This document shows positions 31,650-42,552 of a stretch of DNA of 64,000 nt, one piece after another. The notes beneath the pieces were generated by a model. It was not told the origin of the DNA. It worked only from the letters and a program-made list of their open reading frames with translations, and ran no database searches. The translations under genes and the position numbers were made by a program. The first letter of the stretch is position 1, and the number at the start of each line of letters is the position of its first letter. Source of the DNA: Pseudisothecium myosuroides (lineage: Eukaryota; Streptophyta; Bryopsida; Hypnales; Lembophyllaceae); contig OX637290.1 in NCBI GenBank assembly GCA_951799445.1, forward strand, positions 27,150,987 to 27,214,986, read 5' to 3'.

Positions 31650-32511
31650 TGCCCTACCAAAAATTCTTGCACTGTCTTTTAGTTCCATACAAACACCTCA
31701 ATTTTCAAATGCTATTTTTCAAAATTTTGAAGCAATTCTTGCATCATTGCATTTCTATGTAGTCCCAATCATGCATACCAAATTTCACCTTCAAAAAAGT
31801 AAAATTCAATTCTTAGTGAATTTTTTCATTTTATTTTCATGGTTTTATGTGATCATTTATTTAAAAACATTGGTAATGAATTTTTTTAATTTGATTGCGA
31901 AAATGTGTAGGAGACATCAATATACACATTTTTCCTTCAACAAGCATCTCCAAAAAAAATTCACAATTCCTTCTAAGAACAGTTCAATATAAGGTGTTGT
32001 ATGACCAAACTTTGTGAAATAGATATCTTTATATTTTAACTAGATTTTGCTATTCGACCCTTATACATAACTAATTTTGTACATTTGAGCATGATGGTAC
32101 AATTACCTTGCCAAAATCTAATTACAATAAAAAGATATCTATTTTCCAAAATTAGAACATTGTCACTCCAACATTGAAATCTCTACAGACAAAATTATGA
32201 AACTTTTTTGGAGATGCCTGTTGAGAGATAGACGTGTGTATAGATGTTCTCTAAATATCTCTGCAATCAAATTAAAAAATTAATTACTAATATTTTTAAA
32301 TAAATGATCACATAAAACCATGAAAATAAAATGAAATAACTCACCAAAAATTGAGTTTTATTTTTTTGAAGGTGAAATTTGGTATGCATGATTGGAACTA
32401 CATAGGAATGCAATGATGCAAGAATTGCATCAAAATTTTGAAAATTAGCATTTAAAAATCGAGGTGTTTGTATGGAACTAAAAGACAGTGCAAGAATTTT
32501 TGGTAGGGCAA
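31650..32511. repeat. Long inverted repeat 1 (~0.86 kb, foldback)
   Basis: The left arm (31,650-32,049) is matched by the right arm (32,111-32,511) read backwards. Shared words include CCCTACCAAAAATTCTTGCA, CTGTCTTTTAGTTCCATACA and GATCA(C)ATAAAACCATGAAA on opposite strands. A ~61-nt loop separates them. The outer ~320 bp pair best; the inner part has diverged. An ORF at 31,606-31,992 lies in the left arm and is a by-product. Confidence 0.85.
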
Positions 32512-33260
32512 TGGATAGTACAATACAATTCTGCCTTCTAAGGTACTAAAAGTCTAGCCCAATGTTCAAGAAAAATTTGAGAAAACTTTATGAATTTTCT
32601 ATATTACCTATAATTAACCAGAAGACACTAATTCCTCTATTTGAAATGGGTCTTGCAGACCAAATTATCCCTAGAAAAAACGTAGGAATTTTTTATTTGC
32701 CTCACATGATAAAATTTGCACATTTAAATTCATATTTGCAATCAAAGGCCCCACACTAGGTAGAAGTGGTCTAGAGCATACCCTAAATATGACACAAAAT
32801 AGGGGGCTTTTTGGGCAATTGCAAGCTAGAGTGCACCAAAGTTGGCAAAAACACAATTATAAAAGTCCATTTCATTTTTTGTATATGACTTCCAAATTTT
32901 TTGGGTTTTTTTTTATAATTTCTTTATTGTGTGTTAAAGTAAAAGAAGAAGAAATTTAATTGAAATTTCTTTTGTATATTTATATAAAAAAACTTCAAAG
33001 ATGACATCAAATTTTGATTTTTTTCAATAAATTGTAGAAATGATTATAATGAAAATTAACTCTATTGAAAGTTAGGCCATCCTTAGAAATACTATTACAA
33101 TTATTTTGATAAGCTAGATTTGTGTAAACTTGATTATAAGCATGTCTAATGCACCTTACAAAATCAATACTATTTTGATAAAATAATGATACATAAAAGT
33201 CCTTTTTTCAAAGAATAAAACATAAATTCTATTAATACATACAACAATATCATGTACATT
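32512..33260. other. Intergenic, no gene seen
   Basis: AT-rich spacer between the two long inverted repeats. No supported coding region. Confidence 0.5.
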
Positions 33261-34471
33261 GGGGTCCCAATCAAAATGGCATTTTTGAAATCACAGGGAA
33301 GGAAATTTTGCATCTGCCAACTTTGACAGCTTTCTGAGGGATCAAAAATTGATCTTTGACTATGAAATTTTTACCAAAGAATCATCTTTAGGTTAATTAT
33401 ATGTGTACCAAATTTCAAGGCTTGATGATTTACACAAATAAAAGATATTCAAAATCTCCCAACATGTATAGCCGTGAGAAAAATTTCACTACTGCCAACT
33501 TTGACACCCTCCCAAGGACTGAAAAAAATTCTTTTTCTATGAAATTTTTGGCATAGGACCATATATGTTGATTACATGTGCAAAAAATTTCAAGTCCAAA
33601 AGACCCCCACAAAAATAGATATTCAAAATCTCCCAACATGTGTAATTGTGAGAAAAATTTCACTACTACCAACTTTGACACTATCCCAAGGGTTGAAAAA
33701 TTGTTTATTTACCATGAAATTTATATGATGAAATAATTTCTATGTTGATAATATGTGTGCCAAATTTCAGGTTCAAAAAATTCACACAAAAAAAAATACG
33801 CTAGTTCTTCCAACATGTGTAGTTATGAGAACAATTTTTACAGCCGTTGGGATAGTGTCATTTTTTGGGTAAAATTTCACACAGATGTAGAAAGTCATTC
33901 GCACAACTACACATGTTGGTAGACTATTAGAATATCTTTTTTTTTGATAAATCTTTTGACCTTGAAATTTGGCATACATTTTATCAATATAGAGATGATC
34001 TCATGCCAAAAATTTCATTGTAAAATGTTTTTTTTCCAACCTTTGGGATAGTGTCAAAGTTGGTAGTAGTGAAATTTTTCTCATAGCTATACACATTGGT
34101 AGAACTAGCATATTTTTTTTTGTGTGAAATTTGGCACACATGTTTTTGGACTTGAAATTTTTTGCACATGTAAACAACATATATATGGTCCTATCCTAAT
34201 AATTTCATAGAAAAAGAAAAAAATTTCAGTCCTTGGGAGGGTGTCAAAGTTGGCAGTAGTGAAATTTTTCTCACAACTACACATGTTGGGAGATTTTGAA
34301 TAATCATCAAGCTTTGAAATTTGGTACACATATAATTAACCTAAAGATGATTCTTTGGTAAGAATTTCATAGTCAAAGATCAATTTTTGAACCCTCGGGA
34401 GGCTGTCAAAGTTGGCAAATGCAAAATTTCCTTCCCTGCGATTTCAAAAATGCCAATTTGATTGGGACCCC
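33261..34471. repeat. Long inverted repeat 2 (~1.2 kb) with tandem units in each arm
   Basis: Ends are GGGGTCCCAATC and GATTGGGACCCC. The first and last ~80 bp match with few changes (GGCATTTTTGAAATC(A/G)CAG, GGAAGGAAATTTTGCAT). Arms are 33,261-~33,835 and ~33,895-34,471. Within each arm the block CCAACTTTGACA...AATCTCCCAACATGT repeats about every 175-185 bp (near 33,318, 33,497 and 33,669, and in reverse at ~34,052, 34,240 and 34,408). Small ORFs across it are repeat by-products. The right end stops 4 bp before the TA of the Tc1-like element. Confidence 0.88.
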
Positions 34472-34657
34472 ACTATACAGTAAGGTCTATTTCATTTACG
34501 AATTCTGACTTTCAACAGTGTTGCCTTAAAATTTCAAAAACTTCAGATTGTCATATCATGTGCAAATATGAACCAATTTCAAAACCAAAAGTTGCGTTGG
34601 AATTGTATAGAAGAGTACTTCAACATCAAAAGAAATATTTACATTGAAAATTTGAAA

Positions 34658-35673
34658 TCATACAACATTTACCATTTCTAGTCTACAATGTCTACCATCT
34701 AGTCCACCTTTGGCCACAATTACAGCTTGAATTTGGTCCCGCATGCTTGCAATCAACGTTTGTAGTTGCTCTAAAGAAACATTATCCCATACTTCTTGAA
34801 TGGTTTGAATCATGTCTTCCTTGTGCTTCGGCTTTTCATAGTGGCGTAAGAAATCTTTCACAATGTGCCACAAGTTTTCTATCGGGTTCAAATCGGGGGA
34901 GTTTGAATTGCTAGCTAATCTAACTTTTGCATACCATGAGCACTCTGCCATATTTTCGGAGCTTTCCCGCGATGGACGGGAGCACCATCCTCCATGAGAG
35001 TAAGTTTATGAGGCTCATTGTGCATGAAATAGAACCCAGACAGTTCACCCTCATAGATATTGTTAACAAAATCTCTTACACTCCACTCTCCTTGCGGCAT
35101 AAAAACTAGACAACTCTTATGAAATTCGGTCCCCACACCATCACCAAAGTCCTCCCTGATTTAAACGTAGGAGCAAGGCACTGCAAGGCATAACGTTCAT
35201 GAGTTTTTCTCCAAACTTGAATGCGCCTGGAATTCTTCCCAAGCTCAAAGCTTGAATCATCCGTCCAAATCACTCTCTTCCAATCATTCAATGTCCAATT
35301 GCGGTACTTTCTAGCAAAATCCATCCTATAATTTCTATGAATTTCACTGAGGTACGGCTTCTTCAGTGCTACACGATTTCCGAAATCCTAATCTACAAAT
35401 GTCTCTCCGCATCGTATGGTGGTGAATGTAGAATTTTCCTGCAAGTGCTACCAATGTCAACCGCCAATGAGAATGGATCAGTCAACCAAGGTCTCTCATA
35501 CTACAATCAGACAATTTTAGAGGTCGAGGTTTAGGTTTGAGAGTGGTCACTTGTCTGAAAACTTTCCATTTCGTAAGAACAGTCGAAACTGTGGAACGTG
35601 GCATTTTCAAGATTTTAGCTATTCGACTAGATTTCATGCCTCCCTCTCGTACGCCAACAATCCTAGATCGCAT
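34658..35673 (-). pseudogene. Tc1-like transposase, DD34E, frameshifted
   Basis: About 338 codons long, the usual Tc1 size. From 35,673: a helix-turn-helix start, SRIVGVREGGMKSSRIAKIL and PRSTVSTVLTKWK; then FARKYRNWTLNDWKRVIWTD, carrying the first Asp, with VMVWG after it; then LMEDGAPVHRGKAPKIWQSA (second Asp) and SPDLNPIENLWHIVKDFLRH (Glu). Correcting for a 5-nt TAGC-type slip near 34,925, 34 residues separate the second Asp from the Glu, so the triad is DD34E. The enzyme would cut and paste at TA. The frame changes at least three times, so the copy is dead. No restored sequence is given. Such Tc1-type enzymes are best known from animals and fungi, whereas typical plant mariner-like enzymes are DD39D. 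Confidence 0.85.
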
Positions 35674-35769
35674 TGATTTTTAACTCATTTTTAATTTATC
35701 TTTAAATTTTTGTTTAATGATTTTTAAAATTTCTTTAATGAAAATGAGAATTTTTGATGCCTACACTAC

Positions 35770-36400
35770 AAAAAAAGAGGGATATAAATGACTGCAAAGA
35801 ATGACTGTTTTACAGTCATTCCGAACAAAAATGACTCGGGCGCAACTTAAAGCCCTACATTCATAGTGGACAAGTCATTCTATAAATGACTGCAGTTCTA
35901 TTATCACCAACAAATTTGGACTTGGATAAAGAATGGATGGGATGGTCTACGTGGCATTCAAGTTTGGGGATAAATTTTTGGGAAAGGCCGGGCAATTGCC
36001 CATTTTTTGAAAAATTTGGCCGACCGTTGCTGACATGGACCTTTGCGTGATTCATTCTGCAGTCATTCTGCAATCGTTAGGGAGTTGTGTCAACCTATGC
36101 GGGGCTGACACGTGTCCAGTCATTTATTGCGGTTTTATCTTCAACGGACGAATGACGCTTTGATACGTGTCCAGTCATTCTGCAGTCGTATGTAGGATGT
36201 ACTTTCAAGATTGTCCAGTCTTTTTTAAGTGACACATGTAGTTGTTCTGAAGTGACATGGATTTAGGGTTTAGGGTATTCTCCAAAGACAGAGAAAGTCA
36301 TTTTTTCTTGTCATTTTTAATTTGCGGCAATGCATTGTGTACAAAAAGGAATATAATGACAAATAGACGGGGACTAGTCATTCTACAGCTATTTATGAGT
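35770..36400. repeat. CACTA left subterminal AATGACTG repeats
   Basis: Words such as AATGACTGCA, CAGTCATTCTGCAGTC, GTCCAGTCATT and TCTACAG recur in direct and inverted order. In known CACTA elements, such subterminal repeats bind the TnpA-type protein. Further copies appear at 36,920-37,040 and in the row of AAAAATGACTC words at ~39,335-39,362. Near the right end AATGACTG(A) at ~44,287 and AAGTCATTTCTTCTACAG at ~44,366 recur, but the right side has far fewer. Confidence 0.75.
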
Positions 36401-37072
36401 ACATTCAAAGTTCCATAGCAATACACCATACATAATATATCAAATGCAATATATCATATACCAAATACAATACGCCATATACATTATGCAATACACCATA
36501 CACCATACATTATATTTCACATGATTCACATGGCTTAGTGTGTAAATATGTAGAGATGAAATGACAAGCCTTTTATAGAAGTGGGGTAGTAGTAGGCAAG
36601 ACAAACCATGTGGGGTATGTAAAATGTAGGAATTGTGTTACAAATAATATTTTAGACCTCATTGAAGTATAGTAGATTAATTTTTTTCAAAAAAAATTGA
36701 ACTAACAAAAGTTAGAAAATCAATCTCACTTTCATCTCCAAAAATCCATTTTACATTTTGAGCCTCAAATTTATTGTTATCAAAAGTTATAGACAAATTT
36801 GCTAAATGGATTGGAAATGATTGGCACATAAAGAGTATTAGGGTCACCTATTTGACTTCCCCAAAACATGGACATATATAGTTGTTCAAAGTTTCCTCAC
36901 TTTATGCAAGGAAAGTATGATGATGACTGCACATAATGTCCACAATCTTCCAGAATTGTCAAATGTGCAGTCTGTGGGAATGTCAGGCTAAGTGTCCGGT
37001 TGCCAATAGTGCAGAAGTCATTTGTTAGTCATTTTTGAATCGTTTACGCAGTACAATCCTTCACCGCAACTT

Positions 37073-38015
37073 TTAACCCCTAAAGGTCTGAGACTATGTT
37101 TTCACCAAAACCGCTCCAAAACTGCCATTTCTAATACAAGTACCAAATTTTATAAAAAAAAACATTTTTAGACACATGTAACCGTAAGATCTTATAGAAC
37201 ACTGGTTTGAGAAGATGTGGAAAAAATTTCAGAATTTTCCACCATGCGGATTGGAAGATATTAGCGTTTGAATTGACAAAAACCCTTTTTTTGTCCCTGC
37301 GAAAATCCGGGCAGCTGCACTTCACAAGGTCACATCTGTATGAAAAAATGCCCAAAATGGTGGTTACTCTTTGGATTCATTCTTCTAGGCAAGTTGGCTA
37401 CATGCTTGAAAATTTTCAGATCATTTGGAATTGCACAACATATAGGAAAAAAATAGTAAGTAGAAAGAAGTAGAGAATGATTCAAAACACTAAATTGTTA
37501 AGAATTTATTTATGGAATTGAAAAATGCCAATCCCAACAGTTTTAATGTTGTAATAAATAATCTACATCCAATGTTTTTATTTTTTTTCTAAAATATTGG
37601 AAATTGAGTGAAATAAAGAACTTCAAAGTTTATTTTAGAGTAGAGATTCCATAACTACCCTCAAACTAAGAATCCTCATAACTTTTGACTCATTAATCCA
37701 AATGGAATGATTTAAAGCTTTCCACGTACATATAAATCTAAAGAACCAATTTCAAAAAAAAAAATTCTTTTAAAAGGATTTTTAAAGAATTTTTTGAGTT
37801 GCCCGGGCTGCCCGCCGCGCACCAAAAATTACATATCATACAATAACTTTTTAACCATGTAGTCAAAAGTTATGAAAATTGTTGGGCCTCAAAGATACTC
37901 CTCGGGCACATCTTGTGTGAAAATTTTAAAGAAAAAAAATAAAAACTCCACTCGTAGTGAGCTGTCCAAAATCGCTATGTTGTCAAAAAACGGTGTTTGG
38001 ACCTTTAGGGGTTAA
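37073..38015. mobile_element. TTAA-flanked TIR element, second family
   Basis: Starts TTAACCCCTAAAGGTC and ends GACCTTTAGGGGTTAA, a perfect 16-bp inversion including TTAA on each side. About 0.94 kb, no transposase frame. TTAA plus C-rich ends is the piggyBac pattern; the assignment is by ends only. It shares TTAACCCCTAAA with the repeats at 46,651-55,445 but not their interior. It lies inside the CACTA element. Confidence 0.7.
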
Positions 38016-38143
38016 ATAACTACGAAAAAGTCATATTGAAGTTGCAAAAGTGTAGGCTACAAAGTAGCATTCAAAAAGTCCCTTCAGAGTATTGTAATGC
38101 CTGTAAGCCTTGTCCTCCTTGTCCCCAGGGTTCTTTACAATCA

Positions 38144-38450
38144 CATTAGAGAGAATTTGGGCCCTCTAAAGGGCCGCGAGTTCCCATGAGTTGTCCACAA
38201 GTTGTGAATAGTTCCTGACTGCTAAAACTGCGCCACCGCAGCAGGGTGACAGGGCCGGGACTCGGCCACATCAGATTTTCAAAAAAAAAAAAAAAAAAAT
38301 TCTTAAAATGAAATTTGGTAATTTTTTTTTTTTTTTTTTTTTTTTAAATATATTTTTCGGACAGCCCATACCACCACTATTCACAGCATGGGGACAGATT
38401 GGGGAACGGGCCTGAAACGGCCCTTTCTTGGCCCCAAATCCCTTCTAATG
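38144..38450. mobile_element. Short TIR element of the CATTAG family
   Basis: Left CATTAGAGAGAATTTGGGCC; right, reversed, CATTAGAAGGGATTTGGGGC. The centre holds a run of ~21 A facing a run of ~27 T, which can pair. About 307 bp, non-coding. It shares GGGCCGCGAGTTCCC with relatives at 39,464 and 53,148. Confidence 0.6.
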
Positions 38451-39463
38451 ACAAAGTAGTTGCGTTTAGGAAGTAAACCACGGAGGAGTAGTAGGCGCCA
38501 TCAAATTATCGGCAAAGGAAAACCTATTAGCATAGGAGGAATACTGGGACATCATTGTGGGAACTGTTTTTGATAGTTGCTGCTATAGATGCTTGAGGTG
38601 CCTTTAATAAGTGCAAGAACATAGCAATGGTTAGAAAATGCATGATAAACGTGATTCTAATAGGGAGACCTAATAGTTCTACATTTGAAAATGAAGAAAT
38701 ATAGCAAGCAATCACTAGCCCATCACTTCTAGATTACTATAAGTAGTTAATTGGCAGGGGTGACCGCTCTTCAATGGATGCTAGTTCTAGTGGAGATAGT
38801 TAATCTAGTCGGGACTATCAAATTGTTAGTGAAAGAGAACTTATCAGTTCAAGAAGGATATTAAGTCGTCATTGCTATAGTATTAGAGGCTAAGAATTAG
38901 AGTAGTGATCATGTAGTAGTTTATTAGTTCACGAAAAGTCCTTGCAGAGTCACTTGTAGTCATTCCCTAGTGATAGCGTAGAAGTGGCATAGTTGCAATG
39001 TATACAACCCCACACATCAAAATTGTCTCAGCAGTTCAATGTCCAAAATTGTATCAATTGGTGTAGTCATTTTGTAGTATTCAAGGACTTCAACTAATTT
39101 TGCAATTGTAGTGCGGTATAGTGTGTTGGGTCAAAATGACTTTGTATAAATTGAAAGTAATCCATTTCCTTTCCCAGCTTGTAAAATTTGAAGGACTACC
39201 TGCCCGTGTCAATACGGGCAGAGGTCCAAACCAAGAAACTAACTAGAGGCTCTGAAGGAGTCGTGCAATAGTCATTCAATAGTCATTCTTGAGTTGCTCA
39301 AAAGCGAAGCTCAGTCAAATTTATGACAGAAAAATGACTCAAAAATGACTCAAAAATGACTCTGCAAGCCACGTTGGATTTCTCCCTTTTCCCGCCAAGA
39401 AGTCAACGACGCAGTGAACGAGAACGTCGCTCCTGTGGCCCTTATTAATTGACTGTTCATCCC

Positions 39464-39510
39464 CATTAGAAAAAATATCAACCCTCTAGGAGGCCGCGGG
39501 TTCAAGATAT
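39464..39510 (+). repeat. CATTAG-family end fragment
   Basis: CATTAGAAAAAATATCAACC followed by CTCTAGGAGGCCGCGGGTTC matches the left ends of the other family members. No partner end was found to the right, so only one terminus can be supported. Confidence 0.4.
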
Positions 39511-40376
39511 TGAGAGGACCCATATGAAATAATTGGCCTCCCAAAACCCGTGATGCCGTACCCCAAGAACCCGTGACTGATGAGGGCACAAATTGTGCCA
39601 GTTGTTTGTAGGAAGAGATCTGGAAATCTCTGGTTGCGCGGGAGTTGTTGAGATTGGATCTTGAACGGGCCCACTTCATTGCCCAATTGGCCTTTTTCAT
39701 TGCACTGTTGTTCATCCGTTGAACAAACTTTGTTCATCTGCGTTTCAATTCTCCTCGAGGGGTTCTTAGCGAGTGTGTCTTTGCAAGGGTTTTGCATGCA
39801 ACTGTGAGGGATTTGTGGTTGTTTGCAAGGGTTTGGATTGTGAGGGTTTGGGTCATGAGGGTTTTGTGGTCATAATTCTTTGATAAGTCAGGATACATGC
39901 AAAGTTTCAAGTGCGTTAGTGTGCATTTGCGGTATTTTCTACTTTTAGATGAAGCGTTTGTAGGGGTCTGTTTTCTAGAGTTTGAAATTTTGGGATCTAT
40001 ATTTTTGGCCTTTGGGGTCTCTTTGAACGTTATCTTAGTCAGTAGACAATGATGCTGAATACATTGCTGAAAATGCTCTGCTTTTGATTGCTTCTATTCT
40101 GATCACTAGCTCTCCAAGGTTCTCTTTTGTAAACACACTTGTCATCACTCAATCTACTTATTATGTGAGAAAGAACAACAGAAGGAGCCCGTGCCTTAGG
40201 TTACAAGGCTATAGAGTACCTCAGAAAATGCTTTTCTTATGGTGGTGAAAGCCAAGTTCTTATGAGAGACGAGGTGAAGGAGAGTTACGTTGAGTCTTTT
40301 TGTCATAGAAATCATAAGCAGGCACTAATCTTTCCCTTGCTGGGAAGGATTTTGACAAGGATTTTGACAAGGCAGG

Positions 40377-41800
40377 ATGCGGCCTAGGAGCGAAATTCAG
40401 AGTGCTATTATTTATACACAAAGAACAGAAGATGGTGACTATATTCCCAGGAGAGTTGAAGTGAATTCCTGGGTCGCGTTATATCCAGGGAAGAGGGGCG
40501 GTCATTTCAAAGATTCAAAGAAGTACGGTATTTCTACCATTGCAGGTGCATACAAAGCTAAAATATTGAAATTTCAATTGAGAGGAAACACGGTTTCTAC
40601 TGTGAAGGTGAGCCATGCATATATGCATTGTCAACTTCAACTTGATCCAACCGGACCAGCATTACACGCGGCTTGCAATTGTGAGTATTTCATATGCTTA
40701 ATTTTATTTTAATCTTGATTATTTCTATTCTAGTTTCAAGCACATTCAACTCTCCTTTTGACATCAAATTTTCTCCCCTTGAGTGGTTACCATAGTCCAA
40801 AACGACCTTTACGGTTTAAGATTGTCAACTTCAAGGAAGCACCAATCTGCAATCATAAAATGAAGAGTCGTCAAGAAAAAAAGACAACGACATAAGTTTT
40901 GGCAATGCAGTTCTCTAGCATATATTACCAGCTAAGTATTACTCCACATTCCAACATCTGCGCATTTCCAAAAAAGCTATGCTCAGACACAATATATTTA
41001 TGTTCTGTACAAATTAGTTCCAATAATTCTCAACCAGCTAAATTAAATGTCAGAGAAATCTATGAAGAGACCAACCATAGAAGACCTTACTTAGAAGGCT
41101 GTTAGGCTCAGATTAAGCTGAAGTAGGTGAAGGAATTCAGATTCATCGAATGAGACATAAAGATATACATCAGATGACATCAATAATATTGCTTCAATCT
41201 AAGCATCGATGATGATGCTTGAATCTTGATTATTCTATTCCAATTGCATCTGCATCGATGATGCTGCTTCAATGTAAGATGCTACTGCTTCAAGCTAAGC
41301 ATTGATGATGCTGCTTCAATTTTGATTAATTCTATTCCAATTGCAAGCACATTCAATCCAGATGTTGCTAATAATTGAGTTTTCACTTGACTCCAGATTT
41401 GTACCCGACCATGCATGAGGACTGGATAGACCTCCTGAGCATAATGGAACCAATTTGCGTCGTCCATGCTGAGATTGGAGAGGCTACAAGAGGTGATCGT
41501 AGTCACAAAGAACTGCAAGATGATTCTATCTTCTTTTATAACGCATCCTACCATCCTGTCCAAGGGGGCTATGGTCGTGTAGAACCTATTCCACTACCTG
41601 ATTTCAATGACCCCAGTTGGCCCTTACTTGACATGGCAACTAGTGAATCTTTCAGAGCTCGTTTGCGAGAAGACTTTAGAATGTCTATGAAACCAAATAC
41701 CGGTAGCAAGGCGACTCACCTTAGTTGGTTCATGCCCATAGGAGTTATGGTGGACTTATTTGCATGTGCCCCTTATATACACAAAACACGCATACGGTAA
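40377..41800 (+). CDS. Two-exon gene of unknown function carried in the CACTA element
   Basis: Exon 1 is 40,377-40,680 (from MRPRSEIQSAIIYTQRTEDG to the phase-1 codon after HAACN), followed by GTGAGT. Exon 2 is 41,397-41,800, preceded by TTGACTCCAG, and begins in exactly the matching phase (LYPTMHEDWIDLLSIMEPIC and onward to HKTRIR and TAA). The predicted protein has ~236 residues. It holds a basic/aromatic N-terminal part (VNSWVALYPGKRGGHF) and an acidic, Pro-rich C-terminal part (RVEPIPLPDFNDPSWPLLDM). No domain, signal peptide or membrane span is recognised. More exons could lie upstream, since a possible acceptor (GGCAG) precedes the ATG. The phase match and lack of stops argue for a real, recently active gene. 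It may be a captured host gene or an element-specific protein; I cannot tell which. Confidence 0.55.
40681..41396 (+). repeat. Intron with internal duplications
   Basis: The 716-bp intron of the two-exon gene contains two ~95-bp near-copies (from ~41,192 and ~41,287) sharing TCTAAGCATCGATGATG-like, GATTATTCTATTCCAATTGC-like and GCTTCAA words. Part of the unit also occurs just after the donor (40,707-40,752, TTTCAAGCACATTCAA). Confidence 0.6.
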
Positions 41801-42552
41801 CCATATGGAGTTGACCATAGTTTATTTTGTTTACTTTGCAACTTTGACAAACTTCTTAGAGTTCCCTCATGCTCTAATCTGAGTGTTGTAATCTCAGCAA
41901 TGTGACTCTGATCTAGTGACTGGAGTCTTTCGGCATGCTCGTTGGCCATCAAGTCTATATCTAACTCTAAGGCACTTTCCGCTTGCATGCTTTCCTCAAG
42001 CTCTTTCCCAAGATCAGCTAACTCTTGGACGTGCTTTTCTCTTGCACAGTTCAAATTATTTTGCACTAAAATAATTTCAGATTGTAATTGCTGAACTTGT
42101 CCTCGAGAGATTTCTGATTGTGCCAGAAGTCTTTTGTTAATTTCACGTATTTTCGCAAGCTCATTGTGTTGTTGCAATAATGAGGAACTCAACTCCTCAA
42201 TATGTTGCCTCATCTTCTTGTTTTCTAAAATCGTTGTTTCTCTTTGCAGATCAAGTTGTGACTGTCTGAAATTTAATAAGCTCTCTGTATAACCCAGTAA
42301 TCCGTTCTCTCCCTCACCGACGAACTCTAACAAAATTTTCACGTCTCTAAACCTTGGCCGCTTCCCGAATGAATCTCTCGGGTATAGAGAACCATCAACC
42401 CACAAGTCAAGATTTGTATTACCAGCTTTACGTTTCTCAGGAAAAGCTGATTTGGACGTTTGCTCATGAAGCATGTGACCACGCAAAATCAGTGGCCGAT
42501 ACTTGCCACTAATTGATACTTGAACCTTATAAGGTGGTGCGTCTGAATCCAT
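41773..42552 (-). CDS. Coiled-coil protein in the CACTA element, converging with the two-exon gene
   Basis: A clean 259-codon frame starting MDSDAPPYKVQVSISGKYRP. The first ~85 residues are Pro/Lys/Arg-rich and globular-looking (SFGKRPRFRDVKILLEFVGE). Residues ~90-240 are a long coiled coil with regular Leu/Gln/Glu spacing (LQRETTILENKKMRQHIEEL, LLQQHNELAKIREINKRLLA, AREKHVQELADLGKELEES). Its last codons overlap the end of the plus-strand gene by ~28 bp, tail to tail. A TnpA-like role (a DNA-binding, self-associating protein of the element) would fit a basic head plus coiled coil, but I see no specific match; this is inference. A captured host coiled-coil protein is the alternative. Confidence 0.55.
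   Translation of the reverse strand: MDSDAPPYKVQVSISGKYRPLILRGHMLHEQTSKSAFPEKRKAGNTNLDLWVDGSLYPRDSFGKRPRFRDVKILLEFVGEGENGLLGYTESLLNFRQSQLDLQRETTILENKKMRQHIEELSSSLLQQHNELAKIREINKRLLAQSEISRGQVQQLQSEIILVQNNLNCAREKHVQELADLGKELEESMQAESALELDIDLMANEHAERLQSLDQSHIAEITTLRLEHEGTLRSLSKLQSKQNKLWSTPYGYRMRVLCI

Noticed and set aside
31606..31992. 128-codon ORF
   Set aside because: It lies in the left arm of the 0.86-kb inverted repeat, has no domain, and its mirror in the other arm is not open.
33430..34329. Several small ORFs in the 1.2-kb palindrome
   Set aside because: They recur with each tandem unit and on both arms, so they reflect the repeat, not genes.
33261..34471. Repeated units considered as a CRISPR array
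   Set aside because: Units are ~180 bp, diverged and inverted; there are no short identical repeats with unique spacers and the host is a plant.
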